Assembly (NCBI GenBank): GCA_007115705.1
Contig: QXEO01001592.1
Span: 665,779 to 729,778, forward strand
Direction of reading: 5' to 3'
Source: Dactylis glomerata
Lineage: Eukaryota; Streptophyta; Magnoliopsida; Poales; Poaceae
DNA length: 64,000 bases
Part shown: one piece after another, positions 1 through 10,151 of the stretch
How the letters are laid out: every line of letters begins with the position of its first letter
How positions within the stretch are numbered: the stretch's first letter is position 1
Notes under the pieces: model-generated
What the model was told of the DNA's origin: nothing
Databases searched by the model: none
What the model saw: the letters and a program-made list of their open reading frames with translations, nothing else
Translations under genes and position numbers: made by a program

Positions 1-1
1 C

Positions 2-1045
2 AAGTTGTTAAAATCTTTATATGGCCTGAAACAAGCACCTAAGCAATGGCATGAGAAGTTTGACAGAACTTTAACTTCTGTTGGCTTTGTCGTTAATGAG
101 GCTGACAAGTGCGTTTACTATCGCCATGGTGGGGGCGAAGGTGTTATATTGTGTTTGTACGTTGATGATATTCTCATCTTTGGTACAAACATGAAAGTAA
201 TACATGAGGTCAAGTCTTTCTTATCAAAGAGCTTTGATATGAAAGATCTGGGACAAGCTGATGTAATTCTGAACATCAAGCTCATTAAGAACGAGAGTGG
301 GATTACTTTATCGCAATCCCACTATGTTGAGAAGATCTTGAGCCGGTTTGGCTTTATTGATAGCAAGTCTTCTCCAATACCTTATGATCCCAGTGTGATA
401 TTACGTAAGAACAAGAACAAACCAACAGATCAACTGAGATATTCTTAGATCGTTGGTTCACTCATGTACTTAGCGAGCGCGACAAGACCTGACATCTCTT
501 TTGCTGTGAGAAAGTTGAGTAGGTTCATGTCAAACCCGGGTATTGATCATTGGCATGCACTTGAAAGGGTCATGCGCTATCTATGTGGTACAATGAGTTA
601 CATGATTCACTATTCAGGGCACCCTGCTGTGCTTGAAGGATATAGTAATGCAAATTGGATCTCTGATGTAGATGACATCAAAGCCACTAGTGGGTATGTA
701 TTTACTTTTGGAGGTGGCGCTGTATCATGGAGATCATGTAGGCAAACTATATTGACGAGATCAACTATGAAAGCAGAACTTACTGCTTTAGACACAGCCA
801 CTGTAGAGTCAGAATGGCTGCGTGAGCTCTTGATGGACAATTCTAAGGATAACGCGAAGTCATCAAGACACGTCAAAAGACGTTTGAAGTCTATCAGGAA
901 ATTGCGAAACTCCGAAGTAATAACTGTTACGTATATTCAAACAGACAAAAACCTGGCAGATCCCTTTACAAAGGGACTATCACGCAATGTGATAGACAGT
1001 GCATTGAGGGAGATGGGTTTGAGACCCATAGATGTTATGCCATAG
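2..1045 (+). pseudogene. Copia pol C-terminus: reverse transcriptase and RNase H, with in-frame stop and deletion
   Basis: Reading frame 2 opens with KLLKSLYGLKQAP, the conserved copia RT block, followed by LYVDDILIFGTN with the catalytic YVDD. An in-frame TAG at 446-448 interrupts the frame just before the conserved block GSLMYLASATRPDI, which continues in the same frame, so this is a point mutation rather than a frameshift. RNase H motifs follow (GYSNANW, then STMKAELTALDTAT). Near 838-842 LLMD is joined directly to NSKDN. The copia segment carrying the Asp-Asn catalytic motif is missing, which implies an in-frame deletion of roughly 20-25 codons. The end (DPFTKGLS then MGLRPI) is the normal copia terminus. 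The N-terminal gag, protease, integrase and early RT lie outside the window. Confidence 0.9.
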
Positions 1046-1587
1046 TGGTAACCCAACCTTTGTGATCGGAGATCCCGTGAATTAGGACCTGGGAAAACAA
1101 GCTAGTGGTCTAACTGAGGAGAGTATTCTGTAACCCTCTCTATGTGAAGATGCAAAACTCTCAAAATCTGTAAGGCAGGTTGGCAACGTGCCTTAATATG
1201 TTTATGTTGGCTATGATTAGCAAAGATGTTGTCCTACAGAGCATTCTTGAAAGAACACACATATATGAGCCCGACTGTTAAATGTCGCAGTCTATGAGAT
1301 TTGGGTGATCTCTAGTAAACTCATGAAGAGACCATGGAGTACGACGTATATGCTCCAACCCGCGGGGTAGGCTACTGGCAGCCATGTACTGGTTATGACT
1401 TTAAGTGAAATCTTGACGCACCAAACTTGCAATTCAAGGCGTAGTCCATTATTCAAGTTGCTGATAGACGTAGCTTAAGGTTCTAGGCGAAAGTTCAACT
1501 TAACAGTCTCTGCTGAAACACTGATATATAAACAAGTAGTGAGGTTTGGCAAATCTCTAAATGGGCATTTGAGATCTGGTGGGGGAT
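1046..1587 (+). other. Copia 3' non-coding region with polypurine tract
   Basis: This stretch between the pol stop and the LTR has no open frame of note. It ends in the purine-rich GGTGGGGGA at 1578-1586, directly before the LTR, which is the expected plus-strand priming site. Confidence 0.7.
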
Positions 1588-2624
1588 TATTGAAATATTG
1601 GGCCATTTTAGCTTGGCCCATACTAGATTTCAGAAATTCCTAGAAATCTCAAAGCCCATGTGTGTGAGCCCATGTGACATGCAGCCCATGTTTTTGGCTG
1701 CACAAAGGTAAGTGGTAAGAGCTAAGTTTAGTCCCACATAGAAAGTTGGGAGAGATGTAGACCAACATATAAGGTGGGGTGTTGCACCACTTGGTAAGTG
1801 AGTGAGAAGAGAAGTGCCACACGCGCGCTCCTCCTCCTCGCTCGCTCGTCTCGTCTCGACTCGACACGTCACGACGCGCGTGCCGCGGTTTGCGGAATTG
1901 AGCCTCGGAGCCGAGCTTATCTTTTTGCTGCACAGGAAAACCGAGTGTTTGACCGAGTCCTTGACGGACGCGTCACAGCTAGCCGGTTCGGGTCGCTCCC
2001 GGATCGTGGGCTGCTGTAACCGACTCGGGCGTGCGACGTGGGCGTGGCCCATGTTGCCTAGGGTTTCTCCGCTGCGCCGCCTATATAAACTCTTGCCCGG
2101 CTACCGCCGCACATACCTGAAATCGATCTAGGGTTTTGCCACCTCTCGCTGCTTGCGCCGCCTCCGTAGTCTACCTCATCTCGAGCGCCGGCGTGCACCG
2201 GCGAACAGGAGAGCAGGTCTCCGGAACCACTCGCCTTTGCGATCCTATACGGGAGAGAGCGAATTAGGTTTTTGGGAAGCGCTCTGCGCGACTGCTCAAG
2301 CTCTTCATCACGGGTCGTCTTCCATCCAAGTCGGGCGGTGCAACCTACCGCCGTCTTCATCGCCGTCTGCTTCGACCGGTCTTCTCCAACGTTGTCATCA
2401 ACAACGTTACTGCTGCGACTACATCTGCAAACGAACGGTACGTGCGGTCTACTGTTGTTTGTCTGTTTATCATGTTCTGCGAGTACATATTTAGCTGCTA
2501 CTTATTTCCGTTCATCTTGCTGTTTAGTACATCTAGTATGTTCGAGTTACATGTGGTAGTAGCTGGTATTGTCATGTTTAATATTTTAAAATTAATCATG
2601 GAAATTATGCCTAATTATCCAACA
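1588..2624 (+). repeat. 3' LTR of the copia element (about 1,037 bp)
   Basis: The boundaries come from the purine tract on the left and the CAACA end on the right, which pairs with the expected TGTTG start (now TATTG). The LTR holds a GC-rich promoter-like middle with a TATA box at 2082-2089. The small open frames inside it on both strands are not conserved and are not reported as genes. Confidence 0.8.
2082..2089 (+). promoter_or_regulatory. TATA box of the copia LTR promoter
   Basis: TATATAAA sits in a GC-rich stretch inside the LTR, about 70 bp before an AGGGTTTTGCC motif. This is the usual arrangement of an LTR U3/R junction. Confidence 0.6.
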
Positions 2625-4132
2625 TGACATGCCAGTACCTCCATAAGACTAAGCAACCCAACCAAGACAACATGGCTTACAAACAGATGACGTGTCAACA
2701 CCTCAGTAAGACACGGACACCCGATGCATCTCATGGCGTCTAATTAGCTCTGCTCTGCCACGTCGGCTATTCCCCAATATCAGATAACTTTTGATTAGCC
2801 CAAACCCGATCGACTACTTTTAGATAATGACACCAGAAGAGTATGCACTTCTTCTTTGCTAAACGGAGCACTAACTGAACTAGGATCACCTACCTAACTC
2901 CACCCACTAGTTGCGCTGGTGGAGCTACGATTAATCAATAGTTACATTACTACCGTGGATCCAACATTAAACCTTGCACAAAAAAATACCAAGAACAGCT
3001 CTCATGATGTTTGGAACTAAACATATTTACTTACAATGCACGCTTCATGGAACTACGTCAGTGTATTTTGCCAATAGGAAAGTGTGTCTTGCCTCGTGCA
3101 TGATCTTACAAAACATGACATACAAAGGTCTCTACGTTTTGTGCGTCATCTTTTTGATCTGTCCATGAAAATGTATAACTTTTAACCGAGTTTCTACATT
3201 TTCAAGGGGTCTCTTGCAATGGAAGAAAAAATTCAAGTTGATTGAATGCCTAAGTCTGCCTCCTAGCAAAACCTAGATCCATGGTATGGCCACCCGGATC
3301 GGACTCTCCTCTGTCGGGTTCGGTCGAACCATGTTCGAAAATCCGAGACACGCTATACCGTTATGCGTAACTCGATATTGAGGAAGGCAACTAGAGAGAC
3401 GGATCCGACAACAAGCAACATTGAGAAAGCGAGGTCGCTGGAACCAACACTCGCCGATGACAAGCTTTGCTTGAAATGAGGGGTATATTCCACAAACCAT
3501 CCCCCTTCTTTTGCCGTCGACGCTTAGTCCCACTCTGGCTCCTCAGAATATCCCATGGAGATACCTTAAAAAGAGGAGACATCACAAGATGGTATGATCA
3601 CACACCACTTGCCCTGGTTGCTAATTAAGTTCTCCTCAACACACCATGCAATACAAGCCAGCACAAGGAAGTTGGTCAGATTGTCACGGCTGGCAGCCAG
3701 GGAAAGTGCAAGGGGACTTTCAGTTATTTTGCCACATCGAAATCGGTAATGAAATTGGGATTGATATATGGTTCTTGGTGCAGAAAAGCTGGAAGTGACC
3801 GGCCAAAGGGATAGTTTAAATCCGTGAAGTGCTGCACTTTGGGTGGCGCATGCAGCGGCCGTGTGTGTTGAGGGAGGGATATTCTGCATGAGATCCCGGC
3901 ATCTCCCGTAAAGGGGGCGATGGGTGTTGGCTGCACTTTCACGAGCAGGGAAGGCAGAAGTTAGGAATGTTCCAGCTAGGTCTTCTCCACCAGAGATCCA
4001 AGAGCACAACCTGAGGCTTCTATGGAACTTAGAAATTTGTCACATTTTTGGTGAGCTTGTTGACAAAAGATTTTGGGTACACGAGCTTGCTTCTCTCAAA
4101 GAAGCAGCAGCGTAAGGAGTAGGCACATTAGA
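2625..4132. other. Intergenic region, nothing recognisable
   Basis: Only short overlapping open frames occur, on both strands and without family features. I found no LTR, TIR or domain that I could name. The stretch from about 3280 to 4110 is richer in open frames than its surroundings and could be a decayed repeat, but I cannot assign it. Confidence 0.5.
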
Positions 4133-5105
4133 GCATCTCCACCGGTGCCTCCAAAATTATGGCTATTTTGAGAGCGCCGGCAGGGTCTCCCTCAATTGGG
4201 GCCAGACTCCCACACCGGTGCCCCCAAAACGCCGGCCTCAATTTTTATAAAATGTTTGAAAAAACCGCCAATTCATTGATATTTTAGAAGATTTGGACGG
4301 TTTACATCGAATTTAACTAAAATTTACAATACTAGACCTAGCCGCCTGAACCGCTATCGGCGGCATTCTCCTAGAACTCCTCCTTCACCTCCTTCTTCAC
4401 CTTCAGCATGCCGTCGTCGTTCTTGGTGAGGTCGATGAGGTTGCCGCTCTCCTCCGCCGACCACAAGAGGGACGTCGTCTCATCCATCGGCTAGGCCTCG
4501 GAGAACGACCTCGCCTGCAGGAGATGGAGTCCCGGCTCGTCCACGGGATTGTCGGGTGACGCGTCGCGTCCGCCAGCGCTATCTCCTTCACCCACCACAA
4601 CCTCTCGTCCTCCTCCGGCGCCGACTTTTCCTCCAGCTCATCCTTCACCGGTGCCTCCTTCTTCACGCGCGGTGGCGCCAAAGAAGAGCCGACGTGGCCC
4701 TCCCGAATGTCGACCCCACCGGAACTCGAGCGGCCGTTGTAGGGGCCGTAGTAGCGGCCGAGCTCGAGCTCTCGCTCGCTTTGCAGGATGGGGATCTAGA
4801 CGGCGCGCATCGGTGCCCACTCGGGCAGATCACACTACGCCGGCGGCAGCGCTTTCCAGCGCTGCTCGATGTACTCATCGAGCAGCGGCCCCTCTAGTGG
4901 AATTGGGGCGACGATATATCCACCGGCAGACATGTGCCATCTGTGCGGCAGGTGCCACGCCGGCGGGGTGAGGGTGTTGTTGTCGGGATCGCGTGCGTCG
5001 GCAGCCTTTTAGTGCCACAGGTGTGGCCTTGTTTTCACCCTCGAGTCCAATAAACATGTCGAGATTCTTTTGAGAGGCAGGTTAGAGACGCCGGTGGAGA
5101 TAGTG
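4133..5105. mobile_element. Possible non-autonomous DNA transposon or decayed repeat, with partial terminal inverted repeats
   Basis: The left end reads TTA then GAGCATCTCCACCGG, the kind of terminus seen on PIF/Harbinger-like MITEs of grasses (3-bp TSD TTA). Near 5090-5100 the sequence GCCGGTGGAGAT is the inverse of the inner part of that terminus. The outermost bases of the right end do not match, so the right boundary is a guess. The body contains a decayed minus-strand protein gene (4371-4933). Confidence 0.35.
4371..4933 (-). pseudogene. Decayed repetitive protein gene, unknown function
   Basis: On the minus strand a frame starts at ATG (4933-4931) and gives a proline-rich start followed by PLLDEYIEQRWKALPPA, then a stop. 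It continues in the same frame with DLPEWAPMRAV, a second stop, LGRYYGPYNGRSSSGG, and a charged part (APPRVKKEAPVKDELEEKS). After a frameshift it ends with NLIDLTKNDDGMLKVKKEVK and a stop at 4371. At least two stops and one frame change show that it is dead. The charged LIDLTKNDDG tail resembles a protein fragment repeated many times in Triticeae genomes. I cannot name a domain and infer only that it is transposon-associated. It lies about 500 bp upstream of the PHO2 transcript, on the opposite strand. Confidence 0.5.
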
Positions 5106-5399
5106 GAGAGTGAGAGGAGAGCTACATGTGAAAGGAGAGCGGCAGGGAGAGAGAAAGCAAAGTCCAAAACTCCCGAAATCCTTTTCTCCCCAGTCCGCAC
5201 CTGGAATGAATTCTCGGGGGGAAAGCCCAAAGTGACAGTGAGGAATCCCATTAGCGCACAAGATTAAAGATTTCGATTTTAGCTTAGGCGCGTCCCCGGC
5301 CCCTGATTTTGATTAAAGAAGGCGAAAGAATTCGGGCGCGGCACCACCAGGAAAGGCGAGCCCTCGCGCACCGTAGAAATTGGCCACCGCCAGACATCC
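5106..5399 (+). promoter_or_regulatory. Proximal promoter region of PHO2 (no clear TATA box)
   Basis: This is the sequence between the decayed repeat and the CT-rich 5'UTR. I see no convincing TATA box. The position is inferred only from the start of the UTR-like CT tract and the first splice donor at 5727. Confidence 0.35.
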
Positions 5400-5431
5400 C
5401 ATTCACCACCAGCACCCAGCAAAGAAGCTTC

Positions 5432-5463
5432 CCCTCCTCCTCCTCCTCCTCTCTCTCTCTCTC
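5432..5463 (+). repeat. (CCT)n/(CT)n microsatellite in the PHO2 5'UTR
   Basis: A run of CCT units passes into CT units. Such CT tracts are typical of plant 5'UTRs near the transcription start. Confidence 0.8.
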
Positions 5464-5625
5464 GGTCTCTCTAGGCGCGCTCTCTCTGTCTCTTGCCGCT
5501 GCCACTGAGCCGTGCCGCGATTTGGTCCGACGAGGGGAGGAGGTTCCGGTGATCGTTTCTTGGGGCAGTTGGAGGAGACGGAGGTATTGGAGGCGCTGGG
5601 GGGTCGAGGGGCTTGCTTGCCGGCC

Positions 5626-5694
5626 ATGATCGACGGGCTCGCGGATGGACTGATGCGCGGGGGGAGGGGAGGCTCGCTCCCTCTTCTTCGGTGA
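5626..5694 (+). CDS. Upstream ORF 1 in the PHO2 leader (22 codons)
   Basis: An ATG in good context (GCCATGA) opens a 22-codon frame that begins MIDGLADGLM and ends LPLLR before TGA at 5692-5694. It lies wholly in exon 1, upstream of the miR399 sites. A translated uORF here would lower translation of the main frame. Function is inferred from position only. Confidence 0.4.
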   Translation: MIDGLADGLMRGGRGGSLPLLR

Positions 5695-5700
5695 TCAGCC

Positions 5701-8700
5701 ATGGCGGCGGGCTGGGCTTGGCACAGGTACTGCCATTTTCGTCTGAATTTCGACCAACTTTTCCTGTCCATTTCGCATTGCGCCGCCGCCCCACCTTCCC
5801 GGCCACCGCCGCGCTGCCCTTTTTCCTCCGCTGCCACCACCTGTCGCACATCCATGCGCTTGTTCATAACGAGGAGCAATGATTTTTCGTATCAAATTCT
5901 TTTTATCAGTGTCACGTTTGCAGGGTAAAATTTGGCCAAAACATACTTGTCAAAACCACGCCACCCGGTTTCAGGGAATCAGGAATATTCCGCGAGATGC
6001 CATTTCCAGTCTAATATCGACCAATTTTCAATTATCCAGTCCTCGACTAGATTTGCCACCCTGTCCCCGTCTTTGCTCTGTGTGATCATACAACAGTAGC
6101 TTGGGTCAACACAACGGGAGCAAGGTGGCCAACAAAGGAAGCTCTTGTTGAGCAGTAGGCGGCTACGGCGGCGGCAGCCTACCAAGGTGGATTCAGCTAG
6201 TAAAATTGGGTGTTCCAGATATTGTGTCGTTAGCTGTTCAGAGTTCTTAAGTGAAACATTTCGGTCTTTCTCGGCCTAATAATTGCTTGGGTGGATGAAT
6301 TTTGGCCATATTTAGGTATGGTGGTAATGGGGTGTTAGGTGTTGGTTCGGTGCTTCTTTTTGCCGGTTTTAGGAGAACAGAATTAGCACGGAAGGTATTA
6401 ATTTGATCTTATTTGTTTGTCAGGCTTATCCATACATAGGTTGTCTTTTAGCTGTTTCCAATCAACTATGATGGTGAACGATGCGCAATTTGTCGTCATC
6501 GTTGTTTTTGCTATGGGTAGATCCAAAACTTCCATGTCAAAAACTCAAAATGAAGAATCAAAGTTTGCCAACTGAAAACTAGGTTTCTCAACTGGTTATG
6601 CCCTATCATGTAATCTACTATATACTAAAAGCACAATACGGAGGTCTAAAATAGAGTCACCACGTTAATCCACATAGGCTAAAAATAAATATACCGTTGA
6701 TTTTACTGCTAACGGTTAAGATTTAATAGATCTAAGTGTTACGTAAAGAATAGACACGTGACAGGTTTGTTGCATATCACACACGTGTATGCCAAAAAAA
6801 AAATTAAGAGGACTCGGCTAACATGTAGCTGGTTTAAAAAACGTACACGGTGAGATTAAAAACAAGAGAAAAAAGTGTACGTGGTTATTAAAAAAATGTG
6901 TTTTGTGGACTCAACCAAACGTGTACATGGTTTCAGTTTTTAAAACTTACGCAGTGAGGGAGGAAAATAACGTGGGGCTTATGGACTATTGGAATGAAAC
7001 AGAAATCTTAACACAATATTTGTATTCATATGTCTATTAGGACATAGTAGTAAAATATGTGCTAGACTATTTGGAAAGTGGTATACAAAACTGAGCACTA
7101 TCAAAAAAAAACTGTCGTGTATTTGGGTCTATACAAAGTGTTATTAATATACGGTATGTAACAGATACACCATATTAAGCCACATCATTAAAATTATTTT
7201 AACGATTAGATGTAAAATTTGTGGCCATGATTTAACAAGAGATTAGTAATTACGTCAAACTATATAGTTTAGCTTGACACGATATATGTGATATATGTTC
7301 GTGTTCAATTTAAAGGAAACTCCCATATAAGATAAGATGTACAGTACTACTAATTAATGAGCAAAGTTAGTCGTGTCCAAAAGGGACTCCTGCTATGTCC
7401 GGTATAAAAAAAAAAATTAGGCATTGCGGTAACCTGGCATGTAAATCAATTATGAGTAGCCATTTGTGCACACATGCAATAGAATTTGACATCCGCTGTG
7501 TGTCTTTCTTTTGGTTGCTCCAACATTTAATTTTGCTTGGTTAGGAACTATCATGTGATATCCGGATATTTATGTAGCTAATTACTTTTCTTTTTTGTTG
7601 TTGTGCACCGCATAGGAGACCTAATAATAAATTGAACTACTAAAGAGTTGTGTAGTTTTCATAGCTACTGCACCATATGATCCGAAAAAATCTTTGTGGC
7701 TCTGATTTTGAACCTATTGTCAGCACTTTGACCTAAAATTTTAAGGTTAAACTGTGAATGAACTATGAAAATAAATATAATGCCCTTGACGGGAGGGTGT
7801 ATACTTATAGAGTTTCGTATAATTTCTAAATATATTTCAACTTAACTATGTGCTTAAAGTTAAGTTTAATTAGACAGGGTTCACACCTAGACGGGCCAAT
7901 AAGGTGAACCTGAAAGATAATAAATTTTTAGAGCAAAAGAAAATTTTGGTATTGATTTGAAAACCATTATAATATTACGTTGGGTGCGCATAAGGATCTG
8001 CTTGAATTGTTTTTGATAAATACATGTAATTTAGTTGTATCTTTTGTGTGGTTGATGTTTTGGCACCCCGGAGCATATGCTTCCAGTTTTTAAGTTTTAT
8101 TTAAAATAAACTTTTGAAATTTCAAAAAGTTTAGACAAAAAATCTGACACGTACAAACATTCGATGTGCTCACAAAGTTGTTTCACGGAAAACCGATATT
8201 TTTGTGTCAACGTCAAAAAGACAACATTTAATTTGGTGTCAAAAAGGTCGTTTACGTGATATTTTTTTGTCTTTTTACACAAGCCGCAAAGAATGTCGGT
8301 TTTTCACGAAACTTGGTGTGCACACATAAATAACGAGATGTATGAAAAAAATTGTTTGGAATTTTTTGACATTTTTTCATAATATTTGTTTCGGTGGCAC
8401 GATCATAGGCTTCCATGTGCCAAATTAAATTTCCGCGGTTTTGTTTGAAATTTCTTGACTGAGTTCTTCATGCATTAAGTTAGTAGGGAGAGAAAATTGT
8501 GTTGGCTGGTACATTTCTCTATATATTTTCGTTGACTTTTCATCTAATCTTCCTCTATCTAGAACAATAATTTGTGATGTCCGGTGATAGGATCAAAATG
8601 CATGCATCCAATTTTTGTTTTTGAATAAATCTGTATCTGCTAGCTATCTTTAGATGAAAATGTAGTGTCAAGGGTAGCCTCTGATTTGATTTTTTTTCAA

Positions 8701-10151
8701 TTAAAATTTATTTACTTTGTTAAAAAATGAAACATCATAGACAATTGGTGCTATCCGGACATATGAAAACGCGACGGGCGATACACTACAAAAATGTGCA
8801 TCTAATTTGCCGAGCATTGGCAAAAGAGTATGTGGTGGAGCATAGATTTCTAGAACCAAAAGATTGATGGTGCGCTGGTCCACGGTAAGTTAATTTTTTT
8901 GTTAGATTATTTCAGAAAAGAGAAATCCAACTGTATATGCAATCAGTTCACTCTTAACCATACATTTGTCCTGAGGATAATAGGACTATGAGAACTATTA
9001 TTTTGTAGTAATATTAAATAATATATGTGTACAGCTAAAGATTCATGATGGTAAGCACTTACAAGTGTTGCGCTCGCAATGCGAGGGCCACTGTGCTAGT
9101 TAATTAAATAGTTTAATACATAGTTTTGATATTCCAAATCTGGATTTATCTTGTTACGATTCAGCATGGACTTTCAGATGTTTATCAATTTTGATTTGGT
9201 CTGGCCTTACCTATTTATGCATTCATGTTTCGGCTGAAGAAGTTATCGTAATATTTGTTGGTGAAACAACTATATACCAGTTTAAGTCTGTTGCAAAGTT
9301 ATAATCTTAGATCTTCATTTTTTTCTTGACAGTTTCGTCTAATGATAATTATATCTGTACCATGTCTATGTTATTTGCTTTCTTCCATCTAACTTGAGTT
9401 TATCCCTACTTCTCTTGCATACATCGGTAGCATTTGTGGATAGTGGATATTAGTGTTCAAGTATAACGGATTTGGTCGTTTCTTACGAATGACTGATAGC
9501 GTTTATGATCTATCTTTTCCTATTTTTGGTACCTTAACATTATGTATTTGAATCTTGTCGTTTGTACGCAGAATGCTTACCACTAAGCTATTAGGTATGT
9601 GTAGGCTGCACATAAATTGAATTTGGAACTCATCTGTTTTTCACTTTTTCTATAATAAAGGAAGTGGGGGTGGCTTTCATAGTTCTTTTTTATCAAATCA
9701 TTAGTTTTGTTAGATGAAAGTAAATCATTAGTCAGATAAAATTAGCTGTTTCCAGAATATGCTCAGGATTTTCCATGATTATTGTACTGGTGGGTCCGAC
9801 AAATCTTTGGAAAGCAAGTGACTCGATCTGCTTTATAGCGCTAGATATCATATGCAACCTCTATGTCATAAGCTCAATTTTGCTAATAGATAAAACGATC
9901 CTTATCCACAAAGTCTCTTTTCACCAGGGATTTTATGGTTTAACTTACTATAACCGTGTTCATTCCTAACACATGTGACATGTCAACAGTTATGGCTAAA
10001 TGCTTCTGTAAAGTTTCATCTTTCTTTTATGAGTGTATTTACTGAACTATGCAAATACATTACTCCATTTCTCAACCTGAAATGAGTTGTTCTGTTAAGA
10101 TGATGAACCGTTGGCCTAACCTTCTTCTGATATGGTTACAGGATCAGTTAA
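5701..10151 (+). CDS. Upstream ORF 2, 11 codons, spanning the exon 1/exon 2 junction
   Basis: ATG at 5701 reads MAAGWAWH to the donor at 5726. Joined to the acceptor at 10142 it continues for three more codons and stops at TAA (10149-10151). The frame exists only in the spliced transcript and depends on the inferred splice sites. If intron 1 is retained the reading is different. Confidence 0.35.
5727..6613 (+). other. PHO2 5'UTR intron 1, part before the Helitron
   Basis: Intron 1 runs from 5727 to 10141. This first 0.9 kb has no gene, MITE or RNA that I can recognise. Confidence 0.5.
6614..9099 (+). mobile_element. Non-autonomous Helitron inserted in PHO2 intron 1
   Basis: The 5' end TCTACTATATACTAAAAGC starts with TC and follows an A. 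The 3' end has a hairpin (CTCGC at 9073-9077, loop AAT, GCGAG at 9081-9085) about 10 bases before the terminal CTAG (9096-9099), which is followed by T. TC start, 3' hairpin, CTRR end and A/T insertion site are the classic Helitron hallmarks. No Rep/helicase frame is present, so it is non-autonomous. The same 5' and 3' ends occur on the minus strand at 42165-44261. The interior is AT-rich and contains no gene that I recognise. Confidence 0.85.
9100..10141 (+). other. PHO2 5'UTR intron 1, part after the Helitron
   Basis: This is AT-rich intron sequence ending in the acceptor GGTTACAG at 10141. No other feature is seen. Confidence 0.5.

Larger units (their letters stand above)
1..2624 (+). mobile_element. 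3' part of a Ty1/copia LTR retrotransposon, cut by the window edge
   Basis: The order is end of pol (RT then RNase H), about 540 bp of 3' non-coding sequence, a purine tract at 1578-1586 (GGTGGGGGA), then one LTR at 1588-2624. The LTR begins TATTG and ends CAACA. The usual TGTTG...CAACA ends are therefore visible, but the 5' dinucleotide has mutated from TG to TA. TGACA at 2625-2629 should be one copy of the target site duplication; the other lies outside the window. Copia identity rests on the RT motif YGLKQAP and YVDD followed by RNase H, with no integrase downstream. The element carries a premature stop and a deletion in RNase H, so this copy is dead. Confidence 0.9.
5400..5726 (+). other. 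PHO2: PHO2 5'UTR exon 1 (start approximate)
   Basis: This is a GC-rich leader beginning near the CT tract and ending at the splice donor CACAG|GTACTG (GT at 5727-5728). The exon 1 end is inferred from this donor and from the acceptor at 10139-10141; cDNA would be needed to confirm both. The exon contains two upstream ATGs (5626 and 5701). A possible alternative acceptor (TTTGCAG|GG) near 5920 cannot be excluded. Confidence 0.55.

Noticed and set aside
1630..2131. Several overlapping frames of 73-140 codons on both strands
   Set aside because: They lie in the GC-rich promoter part of the copia LTR and have no family features.
5403..5879. 158-codon minus-strand frame in PHO2 exon 1
   Set aside because: It is an antisense reading of the CT- and GC-rich leader with Arg/Pro-rich low-complexity sequence.
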